Shown here one piece after another: positions 51,071 through 60,105 of a DNA stretch of 64,000 nt (position 1 is its first letter; the number at the start of each line of letters is the position of its first letter). Location: positions 36,643 to 100,642 of the forward strand of contig NZ_JABJVV010000020.1 of the NCBI RefSeq assembly GCF_013155545.1, given 5' to 3'. The position numbers and the translations under genes were made by a program. Below the pieces are notes generated by a model. It saw nothing but the letters and a program-made list of their open reading frames with translations, made no database searches and had not been told where the DNA came from. Origin of the DNA: Caenimonas soli (lineage in GTDB: Bacteria > Pseudomonadota > Gammaproteobacteria > Burkholderiales > Burkholderiaceae_C).

Positions 51071-51589
51071 TCAAAGTTCGACCGGTCGCCGGTACATCTC
51101 CAATCGGGTCGCCCAGTAGGCCTCTCGAACCGAGTTCAGGCGAACCGTGCCGCCGGTGCTGGGCGCGTGGACAAAACGCGACTGGCCGATGTGGATGCCC
51201 GCGTGGGAGGCGCCTCCACGGATTCCGAAGATCACCAGATCGCCGGCGCGGGCATGCGAGGCAGGCACCGCCTGGCCCCATGCGCTGATCAACCGCACGG
51301 TTCTGGGGGGCGTGATGCTCGCGGCACGCTGATAGACGTAGCCGATCAGTCCACTGCAATCGAACCCACTCTCTGGCGTGTTGCCGCCATAGCGGTAGGC
51401 CGTACCCACGAGGGCCATGGCTTGCAAGGCCGCCTCCAGGGCTTGTTCGTCGCTCATGGGCGAAGCCCGCGGTGGATCGATTGCCATGGGGCCTGGCGCC
51501 GTGTCGCGGACAGCCGTCGCGCAGCCGACCAGCCCGGCTAATGGCAGCCAGCTAATTGACTTGAAAATGATTCGGCGATTGATATCCAA
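51071..51589 (-). CDS. NlpC/P60 (C40) peptidase lipoprotein
   Basis: A TTG at 51589 is the only start that retains the signal sequence and lipobox (LPLAGLVGCATA, Cys23). The 172-residue protein has catalytic Cys in SGFDCSGLIGYVYQ, His in ASHAGIHIGQSRFVHAP and the polar third residue after it. That is a complete C40 triad. It cuts peptide stems of peptidoglycan in the envelope. It follows the LysR gene by 7 bases on the same strand. Confidence 0.88.
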   Translation of the reverse strand: MDINRRIIFKSISWLPLAGLVGCATAVRDTAPGPMAIDPPRASPMSDEQALEAALQAMALVGTAYRYGGNTPESGFDCSGLIGYVYQRAASITPPRTVRLISAWGQAVPASHARAGDLVIFGIRGGASHAGIHIGQSRFVHAPSTGGTVRLNSVREAYWATRLEMYRRPVEL

Positions 51590-51596
51590 GATCGAG

Positions 51597-52547
51597 TCAG
51601 CGTGAGAGTGTTGTCGCCATTCTCGCCTCGATAGCCTTGCGCGACCACTTCGGCGCGACCATGTGAATGAAGTCGAAGGCGAACGGTTTCAACAGGTGGT
51701 CCCTGCGCAGACTGATCATGGCGCTCGACGCCGGGAACAGGTGGTCGACCGGCAGCGCGCGCAGATCTTTGTCCACCGCGGGGTCAAAGGCCATCTTCTG
51801 GAGCACTGCGACGCCCATGCCGGCGGCCACATAGGCCTTGATGATGCTGGCGTCCATGGCACGCATGACCACCCAGGGCGTCACCCCGCAGCGCTGGAAT
51901 TCGCGCTGGACGACCGACCCTGACGTGTAGCTGCTGTCATAGGTGATGAGTGGCCAGCGCGCGAGCTTCTCCATGGTGAGCTTGCCGGCCTTCAGCAGCG
52001 GATGGCGCGGCGGCACGATCAAGCATCGTTCGATGTCGTAGGCGTCTACCGAGACTACGCCCTTGGGCACTGGGTCCGGCAAGGTGCACAGCGCGATATC
52101 GATGGTGCCCCCCATCACCCCAGCCAGGATCTGCGCCGGCGAGCCAACGGTGAATTCGAGCTTCACCTTCGGGTACACGGCGAGGAAACGCCTGGTGACC
52201 CCGATCAGCGAGTAGCGCGCATGCACGTGCGTCGTGCCCACGCGCAGCGTGCCTTCGCTGTCGCTGGGCACCTCCTCCCGCAAGCGCTTGAGGGCCCGCG
52301 CGTCCTGCAACACGCGCTCGCACAGGACCAAGGCCTCCCTGCCGGCATCGGTCAGGCCGGTCAGCCGGTTTCCGGAGCGCACGAAGACTTCGACGCCGAT
52401 CTCCTTCTCCAGCCCGCGGATCATCTTGCTCACGCCGGGCTGAGTCGTGTGCAGGGCTTCGGCCGCGCGCGAAACGCTGAAGCCGTTCTCGACCACCTGG
52501 CGCACGCACCTCAACTGCTGGAACGTCAAAGGCAATGGCTTCCTCAC
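51597..52547 (-). CDS. LysR-type regulator, CysB/Cbl-like
   Basis: The 316-residue protein has HTH FSVSRAAEALHTTQPGVSKMIR and the CysB-like LTFQQLRCVRQVVE opening. The effector domain has TTHVHARYSLIGVTRRF, the region that binds sulfur compounds in CysB. It is divergent from the lyase-Bug operon with AATGAT repeats in the gap. It may respond to a sulfur- or amino-acid-like ligand; that is inference. The downstream peptidase gene is probably co-transcribed. Confidence 0.88.
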   Translation of the reverse strand: MRKPLPLTFQQLRCVRQVVENGFSVSRAAEALHTTQPGVSKMIRGLEKEIGVEVFVRSGNRLTGLTDAGREALVLCERVLQDARALKRLREEVPSDSEGTLRVGTTHVHARYSLIGVTRRFLAVYPKVKLEFTVGSPAQILAGVMGGTIDIALCTLPDPVPKGVVSVDAYDIERCLIVPPRHPLLKAGKLTMEKLARWPLITYDSSYTSGSVVQREFQRCGVTPWVVMRAMDASIIKAYVAAGMGVAVLQKMAFDPAVDKDLRALPVDHLFPASSAMISLRRDHLLKPFAFDFIHMVAPKWSRKAIEARMATTLSR

Positions 52548-52561
52548 TATTCCTTTTTGGC

Positions 52562-52598
52562 AATGATAGCGAAGAAAAAAATCATTTCACACAATGAT
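52562..52598. promoter_or_regulatory. AATGAT/ATCATT repeats between the LysR and lyase genes
   Basis: AATGAT (52562-52567), ATCATT (52581-52586) and AATGAT (52593-52598) form an inverted and a direct repeat in the short divergent gap. This is likely the binding region of the CysB-like regulator. Confidence 0.45.
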
Positions 52599-52612
52599 CG
52601 TCGGCGCGAACA

Positions 52613-54097
52613 ATGGCGAGATCAACCTCCTTGCAGCGCATGAAAAATTCCCCAGACACCGGCCAGACGCGTGACGTCAATGCCGGCTTTCGCTGCGGCG
52701 GCCAGTCCGTCGCCTTCCTCGATGAGATCAACAAGGCCTCCGTTGTCGTGCTCGCCGAAACCGGCATCGTTACGCCCGACGCAGCGCGTCGCATCGCGGC
52801 GGGCATCCTCACCCTGATCGAGGAGGACCGCAGCCAGGTTTCGCGCTGGTCCGCCGACTATCTGGATTACGAGCCCCGCCTGCTCGCAGTCGTGGGCGCC
52901 GACGCATCCCGCCTGCACTGCGGCCGCAGCCGCCAGGACATCTCGGCAGCCATCGCACGCATGAACCTGCGCGCGGGCCTGCTGGACGAATGCAATGCGC
53001 TGACGCAGGCGCGGGGGGCCATCCTCGCCCTGGCTCAGCAGCACGTGGCCACCATCGTGCCGGCCTATACGCACGGGGTGCAGGCGCAACCGACGACGCT
53101 GGCCCACTACCTGCTCGCGCTGGACGCCGCCCTGGGCCGCAGCTGCGCCCGGATGCGAGCCGCTTACGGGCATGTGAACCAGGGGCCGCTCGGTGCGGCC
53201 GCACTGACGACCTCGAGCTTCGCGCTCGATCGGCACCGGCTAGCCGCGTTGCTCGGTTTTGAGGGAGTGGTCGAGAATGCCTACGATGCCAACCACCTGG
53301 CTCCGGTGGACACAGCCCTGGAGGTGGCCGCGGCGCTCGGAATCGCCGCCATCCAGATCGGCCAGTTCGCCCAGGACCTGCACGCGCAGTACGCCGTATC
53401 CGAGCCGTGGATGACGTTGCAAGGCGGCGAGCTGGTCGGGGTCAGCAGCATCATGCCGCAGAAGCGCAACCCGGCGGCCCTGGAGCAGCTGCGCGTGCAG
53501 AGCAGCGTGCTGCTCGGCGAGATGCAGGCAGTGGCGCTCTTGGCGCACAACGTCCGCACCGGGATGTTCGACTATCGCGCCTACGATCCCGTGCCCAGTA
53601 GCCACGCGCTGGCAGTATTCGTGCTGCTGCGAAAGGTGGCGGAAGGACTGGTCGTCGACAGGGAGCGCGCACTGGCGGAGGTCCATGCGGACTACTCCAC
53701 CGCGACGGAGCTCGCCGACGCTTTGCTGCAGCGGGCCGACGTTCCGTTCCGGGTCGGCTACCGCTTCGCGTCCGCGCTCACCGATTTCGGCCGTGCGCAG
53801 AGGCTCAGCCTGCGCGACATTCCGTATCGCGAGGCCGCCCGCATCTACGAGTCCATGAATGCGCAGGCCCTGCCGCTGAACGCGCCAGCACTCGCGGAAG
53901 TCCTGAGCCCCGAGTTCATGGTCTTCGGCCGCAAGGGACTCGGGGGGCCCCAGCTGCCCGAGATCGACCGGATGCTCTCCGGCCAGCAGCGGGCCGCCGC
54001 GGCGGATGTGGCATGGGCGCAGGCGCGCCGATCCGATCTGGCGCAGGCCGAAAGTCGACTGCACACCGCGGTCACGGCCCTGGCGGCAGTGGCCTGA
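52613..54097 (+). CDS. Argininosuccinate-lyase-family enzyme
   Basis: The 494-residue protein has the fumarase/aspartase superfamily signature SSIMPQKRNPAALE near 283-296. HCGRSRQDISAA is motif 1 and TTSSFALDRHRLA lies near 205. An alternative ATG is at 52640. Neither has a good ribosome site. Genuine arginine biosynthesis argH is usually elsewhere, and the neighbouring CysB-like regulator and Bug binding protein point to catabolism of an N-substituted aspartate or fumarate adduct, as with EDDS lyase. That substrate class is an inference. It lies 41 bases ahead of the Bug gene. Confidence 0.85.
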   Translation: MARSTSLQRMKNSPDTGQTRDVNAGFRCGGQSVAFLDEINKASVVVLAETGIVTPDAARRIAAGILTLIEEDRSQVSRWSADYLDYEPRLLAVVGADASRLHCGRSRQDISAAIARMNLRAGLLDECNALTQARGAILALAQQHVATIVPAYTHGVQAQPTTLAHYLLALDAALGRSCARMRAAYGHVNQGPLGAAALTTSSFALDRHRLAALLGFEGVVENAYDANHLAPVDTALEVAAALGIAAIQIGQFAQDLHAQYAVSEPWMTLQGGELVGVSSIMPQKRNPAALEQLRVQSSVLLGEMQAVALLAHNVRTGMFDYRAYDPVPSSHALAVFVLLRKVAEGLVVDRERALAEVHADYSTATELADALLQRADVPFRVGYRFASALTDFGRAQRLSLRDIPYREAARIYESMNAQALPLNAPALAEVLSPEFMVFGRKGLGGPQLPEIDRMLSGQQRAAAADVAWAQARRSDLAQAESRLHTAVTALAAVA

Positions 54098-54138
54098 ATT
54101 TCTTCCATCACAACTTCATCGCACCACGAGACGACATC

Positions 54139-55098
54139 ATGAAAAAGCTCCTCACCCTACTGGCGGCATTCGCCGTTTCACTGGCAGCCGCCGCCGGGGC
54201 GTACCCCGACAGGCCGGTTCGCATCGTCGTTCCCTATTCGCCGGGCGGCGGCGGAGATGTAGTGGGGCGGCCGCTCGCGCTCGAACTGGGCAAGCAGCTG
54301 GGAGGCTCGTTCTTCATCGACAACCGCGGCGGAGCCGGCGGCAACATCGGCATGGAGAACGTCGCGAATTCGCCGGCCGACGGCTATTCGCTGGTGCTCG
54401 CCCTTACGTCGCAGCTGGCCATCAACCAGGCCCTGTATCCGTCCCTGCGTTACGACGCCCTCAAGGACTTCATGCCGGTGACCCTGGTCGGGTCGGCGCC
54501 GTATTTTCTCGCGGTCAACAGCTCGCTGCCGGTGAAGAATCTGGCGGAGTTCATCAAGCTCGCCAAGGAGAAGCCCGGTCAGCTGACTTATGCCTCCACC
54601 GGCAACGGCAGCGGGCTGCACCTGTCGATGGAGTTGCTGAAGTCAATGACGGGGATCGACGTCGTGCACGTCCCCTACAAGGGCGGTGGCGCCGCGTTGA
54701 CCGACCTGCAGGCGGGCAACGTGCAGGCCATGTTCGTGAGTTACGGCACGGGCAACGCGCAGATCAAGGCCGGCAAGATTCGGGTCCTGGCCGTGTCGTC
54801 AAGCCATCGTTCGCCGGTACTGCCGGAGGTGCCGACTATCGCCGAGGCGGGGGTGCCGGGTTACGACTCCGGCGTTTGGTACGCGTTGCTCGCCCCCCGC
54901 GACACGCCGCCGGACGTCATCAAGCGGCTGCATGACGCTTCGGTAGCGGGCCTGCGATCGAAGGAACTGCGCGAGCGCTTCAACGCGGACGGAGTCAAGG
55001 TGATCGGGTCCACGCCGGAGGAACTGGCGAAGTACATCATCACCGAACGTGCCAAATGGGCCAGTGTCGTAAAACGATCCGGAGCAACCGTCCAGTAG
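54139..55098 (+). CDS. Bug-family periplasmic binding protein (tripartite tricarboxylate type)
   Basis: The start at 54139 opens a signal peptide (LLTLLAAFAVSLAAAAGA). The 319-residue mature protein has all Bug blocks: YPDRPVRIVVPYSPGGGGDV, IDNRGGAGGNIG, ADGYSLVLA, GQLTYASTGNGSGLHLS, VPYKGGG and EVPTIAEAGVPGYD. It binds a carboxylated compound and delivers it to a TctAB-like membrane pair encoded elsewhere. Its ligand is probably the substrate of the upstream lyase. Confidence 0.92.
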   Translation: MKKLLTLLAAFAVSLAAAAGAYPDRPVRIVVPYSPGGGGDVVGRPLALELGKQLGGSFFIDNRGGAGGNIGMENVANSPADGYSLVLALTSQLAINQALYPSLRYDALKDFMPVTLVGSAPYFLAVNSSLPVKNLAEFIKLAKEKPGQLTYASTGNGSGLHLSMELLKSMTGIDVVHVPYKGGGAALTDLQAGNVQAMFVSYGTGNAQIKAGKIRVLAVSSSHRSPVLPEVPTIAEAGVPGYDSGVWYALLAPRDTPPDVIKRLHDASVAGLRSKELRERFNADGVKVIGSTPEELAKYIITERAKWASVVKRSGATVQ

Positions 55099-55152
55099 CG
55101 TCCAGCCGGGATCGGAAGTCCTTGCCGCGTTGGCCCGCTTGTCTCCGGGCTG

Positions 55153-55754
55153 CTACAAGCCGATGTTCGCTGATTTGATCAGCTTGCCGTACTTGACTGC
55201 TTCGCTTCGAACAAACGCATTGCTCTCGGCGATCGTGCCCCCGACGGGGGTCACGCCCAGGTCGAGCCGAGATGTGTGGCCGAGCCGGGGCCTGCAGAGC
55301 CGAAATTGATAACCCCCGGGCTCGTCTTGGCCAGCTTGATGAAATCGCGCACGTCGTTGACCGGAAGCGAAGGATGGACGATGAGCACACTTGGAAAAGA
55401 CCCGATGATGCTGAGCGTGTCGAGTTGCTTGTCAGGGTCGTAGCTGAGCTTGGGATAGATGCTGTACGAAGCCTGGACTGGCGGTATGCCTACCAGAAGG
55501 GTATAGCCGTCCGCCGGAGACTTGGCGACGTAGTCGGCGCCGATATGGCCGCTAGCCCCTGTGCGGTTCTCAACGATCACGGGCTGCTTGTACAAGTTCG
55601 ACAACTGCTGCCCGATCAGGCGCCCCAGTAAGTCCGCGGACCCGCCGGCAGCAACCGGAACGATCAGGCGAATAGGCCGGTTCGGAAAGCCCTCCGCGTG
55701 AGCCGCACCGGCGCACAGAAATACAGCGGGAAGAAAGAAGTGAGCCCATTTCAT
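55153..55754 (-). pseudogene. Bug-family gene with an internal deletion
   Basis: The start ATG is at 55752-55754 with a normal signal peptide (HFFLPAVFLCAGAAHA). The Bug N-half is intact through NFGSAGPGSATHLGS (about residue 165). There the frame hits a TGA at 55251. The C-terminal end continues in another frame (VTPVGGTIAESNAFVRSEAV, then KYGKLIKSANIGL) to TAG at 55153-55155. Roughly 120 codons in the middle are missing. It is convergent with the intact Bug gene, 54 bases away, and is not a copy of it in sequence detail. Confidence 0.88.
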
Positions 55755-56070
55755 TTGAAATCCTTGAAGGAACTGACAGGCAATGTCGCGAGGCACTGGT
55801 TTGATAGCCAAGTTGATTCTGGGTTGCCGTCATGGGCCGGTCCAATGCAATGTTCAGGCCGGGGTATTCTTCAAAGGCATGGACCAAACCGCACCGTATT
55901 GAGGCCACTGCGCCCAAAGAGGGCGGCTAGCGAAGGCGCGGCCCTGCAAAGACACCTCGCGCGGGCAATTCCGAACAGGACTGCTTGAGCTGCGCGACAA
56001 CGCTTGCGCGCGTGACTGAATGTTTCTGGGCGGTTGGCCTAAACTCGCGTTTTGTCGCTAAGGAAACCGC

Positions 56071-56358
56071 ATGAAGAAGACCGAACTCATCGAAGCCATG
56101 GCCGTCGCAACAGGCGAGTCGCAAGCATCATCCGCTCGGGCGCTTGAAGCCCTCATCAACATCATCGCAAAAGAAGTGGCGGCCGGAGGCGAAGTAGCCA
56201 TCACCGGCTTTGGCAGCTTCAAGACGAGCGCCCGGGGCGAGCGCACCGGCCGCAACCCCCGCACCGGTGAACCGCTGACCATTGCTGCGTCCAAATCCGT
56301 CAAGTTCGTGCCCGGCGCCACGCTCAAGACGGCTGTCAGCACGGGCGCGCCTCAGTAA
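56071..56358 (+). CDS. HU-family DNA-binding protein
   Basis: The 95-residue protein has the HU fold: MKKTELIEAMAVATG, EVAITGFGSFKTSARGER, the arm motif GRNPRTGEPLTIAASKSVKF and a short tail. It bends DNA non-specifically as a dimer. It is transcribed alone, in the midst of decayed genes. The 259 bases upstream (55812-56070) contain no gene that I can support. Confidence 0.92.
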   Translation: MKKTELIEAMAVATGESQASSARALEALINIIAKEVAAGGEVAITGFGSFKTSARGERTGRNPRTGEPLTIAASKSVKFVPGATLKTAVSTGAPQ

Positions 56359-56370
56359 CTGCGCGAAGAA

Positions 56371-56754
56371 TTACCTTGCCAGCGCGAGCAGAACCGCATC
56401 TACCTCGATATCGAAGCCGACGAGATTGGATCGCGTCAGGGTTCTGGCTGGCGGGGGATCGCCCACATACTCGCTATAGATCAAGTCAAATTCCTTGGCG
56501 TCCCCCGGATTCTTCAGGAACACGTTGACTTTGACGGCGTCCTTCAACGACAAGCCCGCCGCCCTTGCCGAGGCATCCAGATTGTCGAGGGCCATCCTGG
56601 CCTGGAAGGCAAAGGGCTTGTCGCCATGCCGGACATTGTTGCGGTCGCGCGGCGTCTGGCCGGCAAGAAAGACGAGGCCCTGCGCCTGCACGGCGATGCT
56701 GTAGGTTCCGGCCGGCGGCGGGGCGAGCTCGCTGGAGAATGCGCGGCGGGTCAT
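56371..56754 (-). CDS. RidA-family protein
   Basis: The start at 56754 (MTRRAFSSELAPPPAGTYS) gives 127 residues. The fold is the RidA/YjgF type with GLVFLAGQTPRD, ARMALDNLDASARAAGLSL, KVNVFLKNPGDAKEFDLIY and PPARTLTRSNLVGFDIEVDAVL. The Arg in PPARTL is the substrate-binding Arg of active enamine/imine deaminases. It follows the remnant of an aminotransferase gene, a sensible partner that produces imines. Convergent with HU. Confidence 0.88.
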   Translation of the reverse strand: MTRRAFSSELAPPPAGTYSIAVQAQGLVFLAGQTPRDRNNVRHGDKPFAFQARMALDNLDASARAAGLSLKDAVKVNVFLKNPGDAKEFDLIYSEYVGDPPPARTLTRSNLVGFDIEVDAVLLALAR

Positions 56755-56960
56755 CTGCTTCCCTTCGCTCTTGCGCGGTAGCGGTCGATCAACTGCACGG
56801 TGCGCTCCATCGCCTGGACCGCTGCCGGATGGTTCTGGGAGAAGTTCAAGCGAATGCTGTCGGTCGAGTCGGGGCTGAATTCCGTCCCCGGCGTCACCGT
56901 CACCGCGGCTGGGAATGACGGTTTCGAAGAGGGCCGGGCCCGCGACGACACCATCGTCAA
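56751..56960 (-). pseudogene. C-terminal remnant of a PLP-dependent aminotransferase
   Basis: About 50 residues (VTPGTEFSPDSTDSIRLNFS, then QNHPAAVQAMERTVQLIDRY) match the C-terminal end of fold-type I aminotransferases, which usually read TPGxxFs...IRLnfs and end in a helix. The remaining 350 or so residues, including the PLP lysine, are missing. It overlaps the ridA start by four bases, so it was once translated with it. It lies 13 bases downstream of the CoA-transferase remnant. Confidence 0.7.
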
Positions 56961-56972
56961 CCAGGGTCAGCA

Positions 56973-57722
56973 TCACACCACGCCGCCGGCGCGGAACTCG
57001 GCAATTTCATCGGACGAATAACCAGCCTCGGCCAGCACCTCGTCGGTGTGCTCGCCGCGCAGCGGTGCGGGTGACCGCATCTGCGCCGGCGTGCGGCTCA
57101 GCTCGAAAGGCTGGCCGACCACCTCGATCGGGCCCATCGTCTGGTGGACCAGCGGCTGCGCAACGCGCAGGTGCTTCACCTGGGGATCGGCGAAGACCTC
57201 GTCCATGCGGTTGATGGGACCGGCCGCCACGCTACCCCGCTCGAAAAGCTCCAGCCAGTACGCCGAGGTGTGCTGCCGCGTGCGCTCCGACAGGTCCCGG
57301 TTGAGCGCCTTGCGGTTCTCCGAGCGCGATTCCTCCGTCGAATACGCCGGCGTGTTCCACAGGTCATCCGCACCCATGGCGTCGCACAGGCGCTTGAACA
57401 TGGCCTGCTCGCCGGCGGCGATTTTGATGTGGCCGTCGACCGTCGGATAGACCCCCGTGGGGATGGAAGTTGGGGGATCGTTGCCGGGCTGGCCGGGGAT
57501 TTCCTTGAGGAACAGCCAGCGCGCCGCCTGGAAATCCAGCATGGAAATCATGGACTGCAGCAGCGAAACCTGCACCCACTGGCCCTTCCCCGAGGCCTCG
57601 CGCTCGAGCAGGGCTGTCATGACCGCCAGCGCGCAGAACAGGCCCGCGGCCACGTCGGCCACCGCGATGCCGGCACGCATCGGGCCGTGATCGGGATGTC
57701 CGTTGATCGACATCAGTCCCCC
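56973..57722 (-). pseudogene. CaiB/BaiF-type CoA-transferase, N-terminal third missing
   Basis: Clear family III CoA-transferase sequence runs from GLMSINGHPDHGPMRAGIAV to EHTDEVLAEAGYSSDEIAEF, about 249 residues. It includes the catalytic-type Asp in AVADVAAGLF. Full proteins have about 390-400 residues, so about 150 N-terminal residues are gone. The open frame continues upstream to 57905 but that part is unrelated to the family. A short product might be made, but it should be inactive without the CoA-binding N-domain. Confidence 0.78.
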
Positions 57723-58006
57723 TCGGCCAACCCACGTCACGCGCCGCCGATGCATTCTTGCGAATCTTGCGGCCAGCTCTTCAGGCGGACTCCCAACGTA
57801 GAGGTTGATCTGGTGCAAACTGCTGCGTAGGGCACGGCGCCAAGGAAGGCTATGAAGTACCACATCATTGAGCGTGGCGAACGTCTCGAGGCGATCGGGG
57901 CCCACAGCGGATATCGGATCCGGATTTGCACTTTGTCGGCTGCGAATCTCGCCATGTGGCGAGAGGGTTGCAAGAATTTGCGGCCCCTTCGGGATGAGCC
58001 GCGGGG
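57723..58006. other. Unassigned stretch beside the CoA-transferase remnant
   Basis: About 284 bases lie between the break in the CoA-transferase and the stop of the oxidoreductase gene. No frame resembles a known protein, and no inverted-repeat ends or transposase piece were recognised. It may be the scar of the rearrangement that removed the CoA-transferase N-terminus. Confidence 0.4.
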
Positions 58007-58993
58007 TCAGTTGACCTTCAGCGCTACATTCCCTGCGGCTCGTCCGGACTCAACCAGCTCATGCGCTGCGGCGATTTCTTCCAGCGGCAGCCTGGTCGCT
58101 ACGTTGTGCTGTAGCACGCCATGTTGGAGCATCCGTGTGAGCGTCGAGATGGCTCGTGTCCGCTCATGAGGTGCAAGGTGATAAACGATAAAGAACTTGA
58201 GTTGTATGTTTCGCGCGATCAGGGGGAAGAAGGGCAGTTGCACCGTGCTGGCGCCGCTGCCATAGACCACGCACTCTCCGCCGGACCGTAGCATCTGCAC
58301 GTCAGCTTCGGCGTTCGCGGCCAGATCCAGTTCAATGATGCGGTCCACGCCAGTCCCGTTCGTCAGCTCGAGCACGCGTTCGGCGAGCGGCTCGGTCTTG
58401 TAGAACACAAGATCGTCTGCGCCCGCGCCGCGCGCCAGGGCTGCCTTTTCGGGCGTGCTGACGCTCGCCAGCACGCGCGCGGCCCCCAAGCGACTCGCCA
58501 TCTGTACTGCGTAATGACCCACCGCTCCGCCGCCACCTGCGACCAGAACCGTCTTGCCGGCCACGCCTCCGTCCATCAGCACGGCGTGCAAAGCCGTGAG
58601 CGCAGGGATGCCCAGACAGGCCCCGGCTTCGCCTTCAACGCCGTCGGGCAGCGCTACGGCTTGCTCTTGCGGCAGGCAGACGAATTCGCAGGCCGTGCCA
58701 TGCGGCCGGCCCCATGCGGCATTCCAGACCCACACACGCTGGCCGACCCGATCGTTTGGGACGCCGTCGCCCACCGCGTCGATCACGCCCGATCCATCGC
58801 TGTGCGGAATGACCCGCGCAAAGGGGATCTGCTTGCTGCGCAGCCCCATCCGCGACTTCACATCAGACGGATTCACCCCAGACCATTCAATGCGCACGCG
58901 TACCTCACCCGCCGCCGGATGCGGGTCCGTCAGTACACCCAGCTGCAGGACGTCGCGCGCGGACCCGAGCTTCTCGTAGAAAGCTGCTTTCAT
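58007..58993 (-). CDS. Medium-chain dehydrogenase/reductase, quinone oxidoreductase type
   Basis: The start at 58993 (MKAAFYEKLGSARDVLQLG) gives 328 residues. The GroES-like domain (EWSGVNPSDVKSRMG, PHSDGSGVIDAVGDGV) is followed by a nucleotide fold with VLVAGGGGAVGHYAVQMA. It has no zinc-binding Cys set, so it belongs to the zeta-crystallin/quinone reductase side of the family. It is probably NADPH-dependent. It is transcribed alone. No strong ribosome site precedes the start. Confidence 0.88.
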   Translation of the reverse strand: MKAAFYEKLGSARDVLQLGVLTDPHPAAGEVRVRIEWSGVNPSDVKSRMGLRSKQIPFARVIPHSDGSGVIDAVGDGVPNDRVGQRVWVWNAAWGRPHGTACEFVCLPQEQAVALPDGVEGEAGACLGIPALTALHAVLMDGGVAGKTVLVAGGGGAVGHYAVQMASRLGAARVLASVSTPEKAALARGAGADDLVFYKTEPLAERVLELTNGTGVDRIIELDLAANAEADVQMLRSGGECVVYGSGASTVQLPFFPLIARNIQLKFFIVYHLAPHERTRAISTLTRMLQHGVLQHNVATRLPLEEIAAAHELVESGRAAGNVALKVN

Positions 58994-59108
58994 TGGGACA
59001 AGTCTACGCGCACCGGAAGTTGCTGGACTCAGACGGCTGACGTGTCCGCTTCGGCCAGAAGCATCAGTGATCGGGCGGGAGCGGCCGAGCGGCACGCTAA
59101 AGCGACCT

Positions 59109-60005
59109 CTACCGGATGTCACTGCCCAAGGCGTGCTTCATGAAGGCCTTTGTGGCTGGCGAGAGCTCGGCCATCGAGCGGTAGAGAAAGCCGATCGGGC
59201 GGCGCACGGTCGGCTCCACCAAGCCCAGTGCGGTCACGCCTGCTAAGTCACAGGCGCGAGCCGCTCGCAGAGGTAACACGGCTGCGCCGAGTCCGGCGCG
59301 CGCCATGCCGACGGCGGTGGTGATGAGGCTCACCTCCGCGACCGGTCGTTTCGAAATGCCGATGGCGGCGAAGGTCTGGTCGATCAGCAGGCGCAGGTAA
59401 CTGTGCGAGGCCATGCCCACCAGCGGCAGCTCGCTCAGCTGCTTCCAGGTGATGTTCTTCTGGGCGGAGGCGACCTGCGACGGCGGCAGTATCGCGACCA
59501 GCTCATCGTCGTAGAGGTGACGGAACTGCAGCTCCGCAGCGTCGGGCATGGGGCTCGCCACGCCGCAGTCGATGTCGCCCGAGCGCACCATCCTGACGAT
59601 TTCGCGGTTCTCCGTCATGGCATCGCGCATGTCGATGCGCACGGTCGGGTGCTGGCGATTGAAGCTGGCGATCAGCGGCGGCAGGAACAGGCTGCCGGCT
59701 GATGGGACGCAGGCCAGCGTTACCGTGCCGCCGCGCGGTGCGGTTCCGCTCAGTACGTTCGCCAGCGTCTCGTTCAACTCGGTGAGCAGGCGATCCACGG
59801 TGGGCAGCAACTCGCGCCCCGCTGTCGTCATCGTCACGCCGCGCGCCGTGCGATCGAACAGCGCGACGCCCAGCTGCTGCTCCAGGTTCTTGATCACGGT
59901 CGTGAGCGCCGGCTGGGAAACGTGCACGATGCGCGCCGCCGCCGAAAAGCTGCCGGTGCGCGCGATGGCGACGAAGGCCTCGAGTTGTTTCAGGGTTGCG
60001 CCCAT
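59109..60005 (-). CDS. LysR-type regulator of the ThDP enzyme/SDR operon
   Basis: The 298-residue protein has HTH SFSAAARIVHVSQPALTTVIKNLE. The effector domain is normal (VTLACVPSAGSLFLPPLIASF, then GMARAGLGAAVLPL). It is divergent from the ThDP enzyme gene with a 15-base dyad directly in front of its own start, so it probably regulates both directions. The inducer is unknown. Confidence 0.9.
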   Translation of the reverse strand: MGATLKQLEAFVAIARTGSFSAAARIVHVSQPALTTVIKNLEQQLGVALFDRTARGVTMTTAGRELLPTVDRLLTELNETLANVLSGTAPRGGTVTLACVPSAGSLFLPPLIASFNRQHPTVRIDMRDAMTENREIVRMVRSGDIDCGVASPMPDAAELQFRHLYDDELVAILPPSQVASAQKNITWKQLSELPLVGMASHSYLRLLIDQTFAAIGISKRPVAEVSLITTAVGMARAGLGAAVLPLRAARACDLAGVTALGLVEPTVRRPIGFLYRSMAELSPATKAFMKHALGSDIR

Positions 60006-60007
60006 AA

Positions 60008-60022
60008 AGTCATTCTATGACT
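60008..60022. promoter_or_regulatory. Dyad AGTCAT-N3-ATGACT in a LysR divergent gap
   Basis: This perfect 6-base inverted repeat sits 2 bases upstream of the LysR start codon and 83 bases before the ThDP enzyme gene. It is suited for autorepression by the LysR protein. Confidence 0.45.
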
Positions 60023-60105
60023 CGTTCCAGAATTGGTATTGGACCTAACTGGCTGCAATTCTTACTATTACCCGAGTTCCCCCGCGACCCATTCAGGAGA
60101 TTTAT

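Noticed and set aside
52613..54097. Assignment as biosynthetic argH
   Set aside because: The family signature fits, but a CysB-like regulator and a Bug protein make catabolism more likely; left unnamed.
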